Source: Anaerolineae bacterium (lineage in GTDB: Bacteria; Chloroflexota; Anaerolineae; Aggregatilineales; Ch27). From it: 64,000 nt of DNA. This document shows, in pieces, positions 16,318-25,174 of this stretch. The position numbers were made by a program, and so were the translations under genes. Location: the NCBI GenBank assembly GCA_013178165.1, contig JABLXG010000001.1, positions 391,605 to 455,604 of the forward strand, written 5' to 3'. The first letter of the stretch is position 1, and every line of letters begins with the position of its first letter. The notes below the pieces were generated by a model that worked only from the letters and a program-made list of their open reading frames with translations, was not told where the DNA came from and made no database searches.

Positions 16318-17258
16318 CGCTGCGCCCCCCCTACGCCCTCGTTCAGGGCTGCGCCGTTGTGCACCAGTTGCAGGTAAACGTCCTCCAGGCTGGCCAGCGC
16401 CGGCTGGACGTACTGAATCTGCGCCCCTGCACCAACCAGGGCCGCTACCAGCGCCGGGTTATCGCGCTCCGGATCGGCCACGTCGACGAGCAGAGCGCCG
16501 TCGGCCAGCCGCGCCCCCCGGACAAAAGGCAGCCCTGCTACCGCCTGGCGCAGCGCGTCTGTCAGGTTGGCGATCTGCAGCCGCACATGCTGGCCGAAGA
16601 GCCGCGCCCGCAACGCGGCAGGCGTATCCAGGGCGAGCAGGTGGCCGCGCATCACACCGATGCGGTCGCATAGCCGTTCGGCTTCGTCCAGGTTGTGGGT
16701 GGTCAGGAAGATCGTGCGGCCCTCGCTCTTGAGTTCCTCGATGAACTCGCGCACAGTGCGGGCCGCCGCCGGGTCCAGGCCGGCCGTCGGTTCATCCAGG
16801 AAGACGGTGCGCGGCTCGTGGATCAGGGCGCGGGCGATGGCCAGCTTCTGCTTCATACCTTTGGAGAAGCTGCCAACCGGTTCGCGTCGCCGTTCCCACA
16901 GGCCCAGGATGGTCAGGTACTTCTGCACGGCGGCTTCTGGCCGTTCTACCTCGTACAGGTCGGCATAGATGCGCAGGTTGGTTTCCGCGCTCAGGCGGTC
17001 GTACATGCCGGGCGTTTCGGTCAGCACGCCGACGGTACGGCGCACGTCCATGGGCTGGAGGCGTACGTCATAACCGTTGACGGTAGCCGTCCCGGAAGTC
17101 GGGGCGATCAGGGCGCTGAGCATGCGGACGGTGGTCGTTTTGCCCGCGCCGTTCGGCCCCAGGAAGCCAAAGACCTCTCCGCTGGGAATCTCCAGCGTGA
17201 GGGCGTCCACGGCGAGGTTCTCGCCGAAGCGCCGGGTGAGTCGATCGGTGGTGATCAT
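16314..17258 (-). CDS. ABC transporter ATP-binding protein, ABC-2 exporter
   Basis: 314 residues with Walker A (GPNGAGKTT), signature (FSKGMKQKLAIARAL), Walker B (TVFLDEPTAGLD) and the switch His (FLTTHNLDEAE). A C-terminal extension of about 80 residues is typical of CcmA/NatA/DrrA ATPases. The start at ATG 17258 is preferred because GAGGGGG precedes it and it opens at the canonical MITTDRLTRRFGE; the longer frame to 17336 has a low-complexity lead. It partners the permease that it overlaps by 4 bases. Confidence 0.9.
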   Translation of the reverse strand: MITTDRLTRRFGENLAVDALTLEIPSGEVFGFLGPNGAGKTTTVRMLSALIAPTSGTATVNGYDVRLQPMDVRRTVGVLTETPGMYDRLSAETNLRIYADLYEVERPEAAVQKYLTILGLWERRREPVGSFSKGMKQKLAIARALIHEPRTVFLDEPTAGLDPAAARTVREFIEELKSEGRTIFLTTHNLDEAERLCDRIGVMRGHLLALDTPAALRARLFGQHVRLQIANLTDALRQAVAGLPFVRGARLADGALLVDVADPERDNPALVAALVGAGAQIQYVQPALASLEDVYLQLVHNGAALNEGVGGAQR

Positions 17259-17376
17259 GGTCGTTCCCCCTCGAAATGCGATTCGTGGCCGGACAGCGGC
17301 AGCAGGCCGCGCCTTTGACCGGGGTAATGCTATCAAATTTGAGAACGTTTGGAACCCCCAATTATGCGGGGGAGGA

Positions 17377-18120
17377 TCAACGGCGACAGCGCCAGACGAT
17401 CACGGCGCCTCCCGCGCCCAGCAACGCCCACCATACCGCCCCCGCTGCCGCGCCGAGCGGCCCGAACAGGGCTGCGCCGCTGACGGCTACCGCCACCCAC
17501 AGCAACCCGCCGAAAAACCACCCGACCTGCCCACTCAGGAACATCCCGCCGACCAGCGCGGCGGCAGCCAGTCCGTGCAGAATCCGCCCCAGTGCTCCGA
17601 CCGCTTCCAGCAGCGGCTGGTCGGGCGGTGTGGCGAAGTAGATGTCCAGCGCCGCCTGACGAGCGGCAGTTTCCGCCGGGGAAAGCCGCCAATCTTCCGG
17701 CGGCGTCCCGGCCAGTTGCAGGTTGGCGGCAAGCACCAGCGCGGCCAGGGCGGCCCGCATGGCGATCCCCGCCCCCCCATAGCCGACACCGATCATCAGC
17801 ACCTGCGGGGTCGTCCGCGCGTTGCGCGCCAGCCAGGCAAAGGCCGCCGTCAGCAGCAGGGCCGCCGCCAGGCCAGAAGCGAAGCCGCTGACTCCGGCGA
17901 AAACCGGGAGGGTGAAGGCATCCGGCACAGCGGCCAGAGCGAAGATCACACTGCTCTGCAGCGGCGCCGCCAGCAGTTCCATGATCAGCCCGGCGATCGC
18001 GCCCGGCAGGATCAGCGCCCAGGAGATGCCCCACCGCCGCCGGATCAGGATGGCCAGCAGCAGGGGCGCCAATAGCCCGGCCAGGACTTGCGCCAGCGTG
18101 GCGACGATCATCGGTAACAT
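17377..18120 (-). CDS. Polytopic membrane protein, weakly YhfC-like
   Basis: 247 residues, mostly hydrophobic, with seven or so membrane segments, and rich in Ala, Gly and Leu. The stretch VLMIGVGYGGAGIAMRAAL loosely resembles the GxGHGGxEA motif of YhfC-family membrane proteins, with the key residues changed, so the assignment is only a suggestion. It starts at ATG 18120 with a second ATG at codon 4 and follows the glycosyltransferase gene by 12 bases, so it may share its transcript. Function is unknown. Confidence 0.6.
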   Translation of the reverse strand: MLPMIVATLAQVLAGLLAPLLLAILIRRRWGISWALILPGAIAGLIMELLAAPLQSSVIFALAAVPDAFTLPVFAGVSGFASGLAAALLLTAAFAWLARNARTTPQVLMIGVGYGGAGIAMRAALAALVLAANLQLAGTPPEDWRLSPAETAARQAALDIYFATPPDQPLLEAVGALGRILHGLAAAALVGGMFLSGQVGWFFGGLLWVAVAVSGAALFGPLGAAAGAVWWALLGAGGAVIVWRCRR

Positions 18121-18132
18121 TCACCTGCTCCA

Positions 18133-19956
18133 CTACGGCCACTCGAACGTCCCAACCGTATACCAGGGCTCGCCCTGGGTGGTCGGGATTTTGACTCCAT
18201 CCGCCCAGTAGTACGTCTGTACGCCGATGCTGTATACGCCCGGCGGCAGGTCAGCCGGCTGGAGTGGGTGCGGATCGTAGATCAGGTCGCCCGGCAACCA
18301 GGTGGTGGTGGGCCGTGTCCCCCGCGCCGGGAAGGTGTCATCCTGGGCAATCAGCCGCCCGCTGCTATCCAGCGCAAAGGCCGATGTGGTGTAGTCGCGG
18401 TCGACCGGCGCGCCAACCGACCACCACAGGTCAACCCGTCCGGCCTCCGGGTAGACCTCCGCCCGGCGCAGGATGAGGCCCGATTCATAGACGGCCAGCG
18501 GTTCCCCCTCCAGCCGGCGGTCGTAGCGGTGAACGTTGAGGGCGTTGCCCACGTGGTCGGTAGTCAGGGCGAAGCTCCGCTGGAAGCCATGCTGCTCCAG
18601 CTGGTTGAAGATGTCGTGATTCTCACCCCAGGCCACCACCCAGATCGTCTGCCGGACCGGGGCAGCCAGGAAAGCAGTCAGTTCGTTGTGGTACATAGCC
18701 GGGTCGGTCGCCTCCCGCCACATCCGCAGGGAGCGCACGCTCTCCGGCGGCAGGGCGCGCTCCAGGTAGTAGCCGACGCTGTAATCGTCGTTGTGGACCT
18801 CCAGGAGGACTGGCTCGCCGGGCCGCGCGTAGGCCAGTACGTTGGCGGCCACGCGATCCCAGGGCGGCTTGGGCCAGTAGAAATCGACCGTGGTCACACT
18901 GTAAACCAGCAGGACGGCCAGCAGCAGGCCCCGTCCCGGCTGGTGCAGGTTGCCCAGGCCGCGCGCCGTCAGCAGGACGATGGCCGGGGTCGCCAGGATC
19001 GCCCAGCGCGGCGAGAAGAATGGGCGGAACAGCCCGATCAGGCCGATGATGGCGAAGGGCAGCGCCGCCCAGCCCAGTAGCAGGAAGCCGTTCCCATCCG
19101 GTCGCCAGTGCAGACGTGGCGCACCATCGGCGCCATAGGTCACGGCGGCCAGTCCCAGCAGCATCAGGCCGATGATGAGCGGCCATTGTTGGGTGAAATA
19201 CAGGTGCAACATCTCTGTCCATGCGGTGGCGCTCAGCGGCTCTGGCAGGAACAGCAGGTTGGGCGTCAACACCTGATCCAGGAAGCCGGTGAAGAACCAG
19301 GGCAGGAAGGTCACGCCTGCCGCTGCCAGTGAGCCGAGAGCCTGCTGGCGCTCCCGTCCGCGCAGGTAAAGCAGGGCGTGCAGCCCTTCCGCTACCAGCA
19401 GCAGCCCGCCCAGATAGAATGTGTACAGGTTGGCGCTATTGGCTGCGATCCAGGCTATCCGGCGTCCCCGCGTCGGCCTCGTCACCCAGCGGGCATAGGC
19501 CAGGACGCTGATCACCAGGATCAGCTTGTGGAAGGCATAGTTGCGCACTTCCTGGGCCATCGCAATGTCGGGGTCGGAAAGGGCGAAGAGCAGCGCAGCC
19601 AGCAGCGCGATCTGACGGCGGGGCAACACCGCACCCGCCGGGGCCATCCGCCGGGCCAGCAGGTAGACCAGCGGCACGGTCAGCACGCTGCACAGCGCGG
19701 AAAAGTAGCGCATGGCCAGCAGCGAGTCGCCAGTGACGGCCATCCACCCGCCCAGAGTGTAGTAATACAGCGGTGGGTGCATATCGTCCAGCGCCGCACC
19801 CAACGGACCAAGGCGGGTCATCACGTAGTGGGTGTAACCCTCGTCCAGCCATATACCCTGTTGCATCAGGTGATAGAGGCGGGCGAAGGCCGCCAGCAGC
19901 AGGACGGCAACCAGCAGTGCCAGACGTCTGTTTAAGCGATCGATCTGGAGGGTCAT
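18133..19956 (-). CDS. GT39-like membrane glycosyltransferase
   Basis: 607 residues. The N-terminal 400 contain about ten membrane segments. The first periplasmic loop has GIWLDEGYTHYVM, the acidic DE motif of GT-C enzymes such as ArnT and protein O-mannosyltransferases, and then DDMHPPLYYYTLGGW, also typical. The C-terminal 200 residues form a soluble, strand-rich extracytoplasmic domain. The likely role is transfer of a lipid-phosphate-linked sugar onto an extracytoplasmic acceptor. AGGGGAT precedes the ATG. Neighbours give no clue to the acceptor. Confidence 0.8.
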   Translation of the reverse strand: MTLQIDRLNRRLALLVAVLLLAAFARLYHLMQQGIWLDEGYTHYVMTRLGPLGAALDDMHPPLYYYTLGGWMAVTGDSLLAMRYFSALCSVLTVPLVYLLARRMAPAGAVLPRRQIALLAALLFALSDPDIAMAQEVRNYAFHKLILVISVLAYARWVTRPTRGRRIAWIAANSANLYTFYLGGLLLVAEGLHALLYLRGRERQQALGSLAAAGVTFLPWFFTGFLDQVLTPNLLFLPEPLSATAWTEMLHLYFTQQWPLIIGLMLLGLAAVTYGADGAPRLHWRPDGNGFLLLGWAALPFAIIGLIGLFRPFFSPRWAILATPAIVLLTARGLGNLHQPGRGLLLAVLLVYSVTTVDFYWPKPPWDRVAANVLAYARPGEPVLLEVHNDDYSVGYYLERALPPESVRSLRMWREATDPAMYHNELTAFLAAPVRQTIWVVAWGENHDIFNQLEQHGFQRSFALTTDHVGNALNVHRYDRRLEGEPLAVYESGLILRRAEVYPEAGRVDLWWSVGAPVDRDYTTSAFALDSSGRLIAQDDTFPARGTRPTTTWLPGDLIYDPHPLQPADLPPGVYSIGVQTYYWADGVKIPTTQGEPWYTVGTFEWP

Positions 19957-20105
19957 CGGTTATCCCCTGAGGTGTCCGCAAGGCAAGCCTAACGCTTTCT
20001 GGCCTGGAGCGCCAGCAGGGGGTGATATAGTCGACGCAAGGGTGGCCGGCGAGCGGACTTATGCTGCGCTGCCTCAGCGTCACGCTGGTTCTGGCGATCA
20101 GGTTG

Positions 20106-20885
20106 TCAGGAGGTTCGCCACGCTTCCACCAGCGGCAGCAAATCGGCCAGGCGGGTCACCGTGGCGTCCGGCGTGATGGGCAGGCCGCCGGAAGGTGGAG
20201 CCTCCCACTCGGCGCTTTTCAGCAGCACGCCACGCAGACCGGCCTGCTGCGCCCCGTACACGTCAAAGTACGGATGATCACCCACAAAGGCGGCTTCTTG
20301 CGGCTGTAGCCCCAGCGCTTCCAGCGTCATCTGGAAGACCTGCCGGGCAGGCTTCCACGCGCCAACATCAGCGGAGAAGAAGGCACAATCCAGGTACTCG
20401 GCCAGCCCCCAGCGGGCCAGGTCCTCCAGGTGGAAGGCGCCCGGCCAGACGGTGTTGCTGAACAAACCCAGCCGCAACCCCTGCGCCCGTAGCGCGGCCA
20501 GAGTCTCCGCCGCGCCGGGCAGGGGCCGGACGAGCGCCTGCGCCGGGGCCACATATGCGGCCACCGCACTGTCGATCAGGCCGTCGTTGGCGGCGTTTTC
20601 CGGCAGACCCCAGCTCAGCAACACCTCGCGCAGGATCGGGCCAAGCTGCGGGTTGACCGGTTTCCCCTCCGCGATCATCCGCCACTGGCGCTCCATCGCG
20701 GTGAAGGCGCTCTGGCGGGCTTCCTCAGCGGGTGGGGCGGGATACCCACGCTCCAGCAGGAAGGCCCGCAGCGCATCAGCGCCCAGGTCTTCCATTGCCC
20801 GCCAGCCCTCACCGGCGCTGGGGGCGGGGGGATGATAATCCAGCAGCGTCCCTCCCATATCGAAGATCACGCCACGCAGTGCCAT
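20106..20885 (-). CDS. HAD-superfamily hydrolase (YjjG/HDHD-like)
   Basis: 259 residues. Motif I is IFDMGGTLLDYHPP; the second Asp replaced by Gly is common in this HAD group (FDxGGT/V). Motif II is LFSNTVW, motif III WKPARQVFQM, and motif IV FVGDHPYFDVYGAQQAG. The alpha-helical cap is of C1 type. It is probably a phosphatase for a nucleotide or sugar phosphate. It belongs to a different HAD subgroup from the pair at 13-14.4 kb. It is divergent from the PP2C gene at 21034. Confidence 0.85.
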   Translation of the reverse strand: MALRGVIFDMGGTLLDYHPPAPSAGEGWRAMEDLGADALRAFLLERGYPAPPAEEARQSAFTAMERQWRMIAEGKPVNPQLGPILREVLLSWGLPENAANDGLIDSAVAAYVAPAQALVRPLPGAAETLAALRAQGLRLGLFSNTVWPGAFHLEDLARWGLAEYLDCAFFSADVGAWKPARQVFQMTLEALGLQPQEAAFVGDHPYFDVYGAQQAGLRGVLLKSAEWEAPPSGGLPITPDATVTRLADLLPLVEAWRTS

Positions 20886-20974
20886 CGTTGCCCCTCTTTC
20901 TGGTGATGACGGTCAGAGAACATATCATACCACGATGGTAGAGATTGTAGCTGTGGCTATCCATGCCGGGAAGG

Positions 20975-20980
20975 TATAAT
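20975..20980 (+). promoter_or_regulatory. Possible -10 box for the GAF-PP2C gene
   Basis: TATAAT lies 54 bases before the ATG at 21034. The -35 position at 17 bases holds TGTGGC, a poor match, so the promoter may need an activator or an alternative factor. Confidence 0.4.
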
Positions 20981-21033
20981 CCCGGCGCAGACCGGCGGCT
21001 TTTGCCGCGGGCAGAAAAGAGAGCGCCTTTCAC

Positions 21034-22323
21034 ATGGCTGAACACAATTCTGCTTCATCCGCCGCTTCGATGGCGGAGCGCCTGGCTACGCTGGCAGAGA
21101 TCAACCAGGCGATCAACGCCAGCCTGGACCTTGATGTCATGATGGATGCCGTGCTGGATAAGGTGATTGAGGTTGTCAAGGCACAGCGCGGCTTTCTGAT
21201 GCTGCGCGACGATTCCGGGCAACTGCATGTCCGGGTGGCGCGTGGCCTGAACAGGGAAGATCTGCTCTCGGCGGATTTCCAGTACAGCACGACCATTGTC
21301 AATCAGGTTGTGCGCACGAACGCTCCCCTGCTGACCAGCAACGCTGAGCATGATCCGCGCTTTGAGCGGGGTGAGAGCATCATCGCCCTGGGCCTGCGCT
21401 CGATCATGTGTGCGCCGTTGCTGGTCAAGAACCGCCTGATCGGACTGGTGTATGTGGATAACACCCTGCGCACCGGGGTCTTTCAGCAGAGCGATCTCGA
21501 TCTGTTGACGGCCTTCGCCGGGATGGCCGCCATCGCCCTGGAAAACGCCCGGCTGCACCGGCTGGAGGTAGAGAGCACCCGGCTGGAACGCGAGTTGAGC
21601 ATCGCCTATGACATTCAGCGCAGTATGCTGCCGCGCCGCCTGCCGGACTTTCCTGGCTATGAGATCGCCGCGACCTGGCACAGTGCGCGGGAAGTCGCCG
21701 GCGACTTCTACGACGCTTTTCTGCTGGATGGCGATCAGCTGGGAGTGGTGATCGCTGACGTGGCCGATAAGGGCGTTGGCGCAGCGTTGTTCATGGCTGT
21801 AGCCCGCAGCCTGATCCGGGGCATCGCTGCTGTTGCCCGCTTCCCGCTGGATACCATCCACCAGGCCAACCGGCTGATGATGCTGGAAGGCAACAACAGC
21901 GGTATGTTCGTGACGGCCTACTACACGGTGTTTGAGCGCGACGGCCGGGCGGTAGGCGTCAACGCCGGGCATAACCGGCCGCTGCTTTACCGCCATCGCA
22001 CGGCAGAGATCACCTGGCTGCCCCGGGGTGGGCGGGCGATGGGCTGGTTCGACCAGCTTCCTCTGAGCCCCCATCCTATTGAACTGGAGCCGGGCGACGT
22101 GCTAGTCTATTACACAGATGGCCTGACCGACGCGGAGAACGAGCAGGGTCTGTTCTTCGGGGAACGCCACCTGGCCGAGATCGTGCGCGAGGAAGCCCGC
22201 CGGGGGCGCTCCGCGCTGGAAATCCTCGATCGCATCAGCGCCGTGGTGCAGGCGTTTGTCGGGCAGGCGCCGCCCTTTGACGACCTGACGATGATTGTGG
22301 TGAAGTATTGTGGAGAAGCGTGA
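21034..22323 (+). CDS. GAF-domain PP2C phosphatase, RsbU/SpoIIE type
   Basis: 429 residues. A GAF domain spans about 15-175 (LDLDVMMDAVLDKVIEV and SIMCAPLLVKNRLIGLVYVDN). A signalling helix leads to the PP2C domain (195-425) with DIQRSMLPRRLP, REVAGDFYDAF, VVIADVADKGVGAALFMA, VYYTDGLTDAEN and DDLTMIVVKY, so all metal-binding aspartates are present. Such proteins dephosphorylate STAS anti-anti-sigma factors. None is encoded beside it; the rsb cluster at 7-10 kb is a possible but unproven target. It is coupled (TGATG) to the AmaP-like gene. Confidence 0.9.
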   Translation: MAEHNSASSAASMAERLATLAEINQAINASLDLDVMMDAVLDKVIEVVKAQRGFLMLRDDSGQLHVRVARGLNREDLLSADFQYSTTIVNQVVRTNAPLLTSNAEHDPRFERGESIIALGLRSIMCAPLLVKNRLIGLVYVDNTLRTGVFQQSDLDLLTAFAGMAAIALENARLHRLEVESTRLERELSIAYDIQRSMLPRRLPDFPGYEIAATWHSAREVAGDFYDAFLLDGDQLGVVIADVADKGVGAALFMAVARSLIRGIAAVARFPLDTIHQANRLMMLEGNNSGMFVTAYYTVFERDGRAVGVNAGHNRPLLYRHRTAEITWLPRGGRAMGWFDQLPLSPHPIELEPGDVLVYYTDGLTDAENEQGLFFGERHLAEIVREEARRGRSALEILDRISAVVQAFVGQAPPFDDLTMIVVKYCGEA

Positions 22324-23087
22324 TGAGGAACTTTATCAAGCGTCTGGCGGCTATGCTGGCGGTGATTGTCCTGCTGATCGGGGTTACGGCGCTGCTGGCC
22401 GCTCCCCGGCTGGTGATCGATCTGGCCGGTCGTGTGGAGACCGCCCCGGCGGGGACGCGCACCGCCCTGATTGTGGCCGCCGTCCTGATCGATTTGCTGC
22501 TGGTGGCCATTCTGGTTCGCCTGTTGCGCCCGCCGCGCAAGGATGGGTTAGTCGTCCGGGCGCGCGGGGCCAGGGCCGAAGTCAGCGTTGACTCCGTTCA
22601 GCGCCAGATCAACACGCGCATCGCCCAGGTGTCTGACGTGCTGGCTGTGCAGACCGGTGTGGAAGTAACGCAGGAAGGCGCGGCCAGGGTGGAGATGAAC
22701 GTCCGCACCCGCCCGGATATTGTCATCCCGGAGAAGCAAAAAGAACTGGGCCGCGTGTTGCGCCAGCTCATTGAAAAGCAGATGGGCCTGCGGCTGGCCG
22801 GTGATCCGATCATCCACATTGCTCTGGCGACGGACGAATTCGACACGGCTGACCGGGTGACCACCGTCGTCCAGCCGATTGCCGCGCCGGCGGAAGCCGC
22901 TTACGCCTCTCTGCCGGCCACTGCTTCGTACACCGAGGTGGCCGCTGAGCATGTCGAGCATCCAGCGCCGGCTGAACCCCCGCCAGCACCGCCCGTGCCT
23001 GTTGAAACGCCGGAGGAAGCGCCGCCTGCCCCGGAAGAGGACGAACCCTGGCGGGCCTTCCTGCTGGAAGATACCGACAGAGCCTGA
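22323..23087 (+). CDS. AmaP/Asp23-like membrane-anchored protein
   Basis: 254 residues from the ATG at 22323, which overlaps the previous stop by one base. Two N-terminal membrane helices (about 5-30 and 42-62) precede a domain with VRARGARAEVSVDSVQRQI, DVLAVQTGVEVT and VEMNVRTRPDIVIPE. This alternating strand-helix pattern is that of the Asp23/Gls24-like module in the alkaline-shock membrane anchor AmaP. The last 80 residues are Pro/Ala/Glu-rich and disordered. AmaP tethers Asp23 to the membrane in Firmicutes and is linked to envelope stress. Coupling to a PP2C sensor suggests a stress-signalling pair. Confidence 0.68.
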   Translation: MRNFIKRLAAMLAVIVLLIGVTALLAAPRLVIDLAGRVETAPAGTRTALIVAAVLIDLLLVAILVRLLRPPRKDGLVVRARGARAEVSVDSVQRQINTRIAQVSDVLAVQTGVEVTQEGAARVEMNVRTRPDIVIPEKQKELGRVLRQLIEKQMGLRLAGDPIIHIALATDEFDTADRVTTVVQPIAAPAEAAYASLPATASYTEVAAEHVEHPAPAEPPPAPPVPVETPEEAPPAPEEDEPWRAFLLEDTDRA

Positions 23088-23092
23088 CCCGT

Positions 23093-23127
23093 AGAGGCCT
23101 GGCCATTGACGCCGGGTCTCTGCTTTT
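23093..23127 (+). terminator. Intrinsic terminator after the AmaP-like gene
   Basis: An 11-bp stem with two G-T wobbles (23093-23103 with 23111-23121) and a 7-base loop is followed by GCTTTTC. It sits between the convergent AmaP-like and mobA genes. Confidence 0.7.
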
Positions 23128-23135
23128 CAGGTGGC

Positions 23136-23744
23136 TCAGGTGGCAGGGGAATCGTCAGCCGTTGCAGCCTGCAGGCGGGCCAGTTCTTCCGGCGTGTTGA
23201 CGTTGACGAAGGAACGCAACGCCGGATCGAAGCGGCGCACTTCGTCTTCTTCCACAAAACGCAACCGCACCTGGCCGTAAAAGCTGATCGCCTTCAGCTG
23301 GTCCTGTTCCAGCTTCTCGCGGATGGCTCCCAGGCAGCCCTTGCTGTAGACGGCGTGCAGCGCTTCCGGGAAGCCGTCCAGGCGCGGTACAATCGCGTCA
23401 TAACCGGCCCGCAGGCTGATCAGGTGGGCCAGCAGCGCCGGGTTGAGGAACGGCATGTCGCAGGCCACGCACAGCGTGTAGAGGGTCTGGCTGCAGGAGA
23501 TCGCCGTGTAGAGTCCGCCCAGCGAGCCTTTCCCCGCCAGCAGATCGCCGTACATCGGCAGCCCCAGCGGCGCGTAGGCTGCCGGACGGTTGGTGATCAG
23601 GATGGTGGGGAGGCCCAGGCTGCCCACGCGCTCCAGCACATGCTGGATCAGGGTTTTGCCCAGCAGCGGCACAAAGCTTTTGTCTGTCCCCATCCGGCTG
23701 GATTTGCCTCCGGCCAGGATGGCGACTGTCACAGCGTCTTCCAT
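23136..23744 (-). CDS. mobA: MobA, molybdenum cofactor guanylyltransferase
   Basis: 202 residues. The N-terminal AILAGGKSSRMGTDKSFVPL is the nucleotide-binding signature LAGGxSxRMGxDK of MobA. LCVACDMPFLNPALL holds the Mg-binding Asp, and VNVNTPEEL is the usual C-terminal element. It transfers GMP from GTP to molybdopterin to make the guanine dinucleotide cofactor of DMSO-reductase-family enzymes. The ATG at 23744 is preferred because AGGAG precedes it by 7 bases; the longer frame to 24008 overlaps moeA antisense. It is divergent from moeA. Confidence 0.93.
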   Translation of the reverse strand: MEDAVTVAILAGGKSSRMGTDKSFVPLLGKTLIQHVLERVGSLGLPTILITNRPAAYAPLGLPMYGDLLAGKGSLGGLYTAISCSQTLYTLCVACDMPFLNPALLAHLISLRAGYDAIVPRLDGFPEALHAVYSKGCLGAIREKLEQDQLKAISFYGQVRLRFVEEDEVRRFDPALRSFVNVNTPEELARLQAATADDSPAT

Positions 23745-23871
23745 GGGGCAACTCCTGCGACCTCTTCGCCGGGGCGCAATCGATTGTAACGCGGGGGTGC
23801 GCTCCGGGCACGTGCCCGTGTGAGGTACCTGCTGTGGACGACCGCCCCGGCGCAATCTCCAGGAGTTGTCG

Positions 23872-25140
23872 ATGGCTGAGTTCTTCAACGTCCTTTCCCC
23901 TGCCGAAGCCCTGGCTCGCTGGCTGGCCGAAGTCACCCACCGCACCGCCATGGTTGAAGCCGAGCTCTGGGCAGGGATGGCGTCTGGCGGCGTGCTGGCG
24001 GAAGACATCTGCAGCCCGGAGGATTTGCCTGCCTTCCGCCGGGCGACGGTGGATGGCTACGCCGTCCGCGCTGCCGATACTTACGGTGCGGGCGAGGCGC
24101 TGCCGGCTTACCTGCGCGTTGTCGGCGAGTCACACATGGGGGAGCAACCGGCGTTCGCGGTCGGGCCGGGACAGGCTGCGTTGATCCATACCGGGGCGAT
24201 GATCCCCGCAGGCGCGGACGCGGTAGTGATGGTGGAACACACCAGCCCGATCGCGACGGACGAGATCGAGGTACTCCGCCGCGTGGCCCCCGGCGAGAAT
24301 GTCCTGCAGGTCGGGGAAGATGTGCACCGGGGGGAACCGGTGTTACCCGCCGGGGCGCGCCTGCGCCCGCCAGAGATCGGGGCACTGCTGGCGTTGGGCC
24401 TGGGCACACCGGCCCGCCCGATCCATCTGCGCGCCCGCCCGCGCGTGGCCATCTTCTCCACCGGCGACGAGATCGTCCCGCCGGGGGCCGCGCCTGCACC
24501 GGGACAGGTCCGCGACATCAACAGCTTCACCATTAGCGCGCTGGCGGCGGAGGCAGGGGCCGATGTTGAGCCTTGGGGGATCATCCCGGACGATCCCACG
24601 GCGCTGGAGATGGCCCTGCGTGCTGCGCTGGCCCCGCCCGCCGCCGCCGATCTGGCCGTGATCACGGCGGGCAGCAGCGTTAGCGCCCGCGACATGACCG
24701 CCGCGGTGATCAACCGCCTGGCGGCTGAACTGGGCGGGCCGGGCGTGCTGGTGCACGGGGTAGCCATCAAACCTGGCAAGCCCACCATTCTGGCTGTTGT
24801 TGATGGGCGGCCGGTGCTCGGCCTGCCGGGCAACCCGGTCAGCGCGGTCGTCGCCTTCTGGCTGTTTGGTCTCCCGGCCATCGGCCACATACTGGGCGCG
24901 CGTCCACCCTCCCGGCCACGCCTGCGGGCCACGCTCACAGCCAACGTTCCGAGTGCTGCCGGGCGAGAGGACTATATCCCTGTTGTGTTGCATGAGAACG
25001 ATGATACCATCAAGGCAGACCCGATCTTCGGCAAGAGCAACCTGATCTTCACCCTGGTGCGCGCCGACGGTCTGGCCAGGATTCCGCTGGACGCCACCGG
25101 TCTGCGGGCCGGTGATGCCGTTGACGTCTATCTGTTCTAA
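23872..25140 (+). CDS. moeA: MoeA, molybdopterin molybdenumtransferase
   Basis: 422 residues covering all four MoeA domains. Marks are the N-terminal LPAFRRATVDGYAVRA, the domain-II barrel TGAMIPAGADAVVMVE, the MPT-binding domain III with VAIFSTGDEIVPPG, DINSF and TAGSSVSARDMT, the GLPGNPVSAVVAFWLF motif, and the C-terminal beta-barrel. MoeA inserts molybdate into adenylated molybdopterin. The ATG at 23872 is preceded by AGGAG with a 6-base spacer; the TTG at 23866 in the same frame is too close. It heads a unit of moeA, a histidine kinase and a second moeA. Confidence 0.94.
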   Translation: MAEFFNVLSPAEALARWLAEVTHRTAMVEAELWAGMASGGVLAEDICSPEDLPAFRRATVDGYAVRAADTYGAGEALPAYLRVVGESHMGEQPAFAVGPGQAALIHTGAMIPAGADAVVMVEHTSPIATDEIEVLRRVAPGENVLQVGEDVHRGEPVLPAGARLRPPEIGALLALGLGTPARPIHLRARPRVAIFSTGDEIVPPGAAPAPGQVRDINSFTISALAAEAGADVEPWGIIPDDPTALEMALRAALAPPAAADLAVITAGSSVSARDMTAAVINRLAAELGGPGVLVHGVAIKPGKPTILAVVDGRPVLGLPGNPVSAVVAFWLFGLPAIGHILGARPPSRPRLRATLTANVPSAAGREDYIPVVLHENDDTIKADPIFGKSNLIFTLVRADGLARIPLDATGLRAGDAVDVYLF

Positions 25141-25174
25141 AAAGACCGCTGAAGGTTCGCGGAGTAAGGCCAGG

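Noticed and set aside
20106-20885. Loss of the second motif I Asp (DMGGT) as a sign of inactivity
   Set aside because: DxGGT/V is common in active members of this HAD group, and motifs II-IV are intact, unlike in the 13748-14380 paralogue.
23745-24008. Longer N-terminus for mobA
   Set aside because: The added residues are low-complexity and antisense to moeA. The AGGAG before 23744 and the conserved AILAGG start fix the shorter form.
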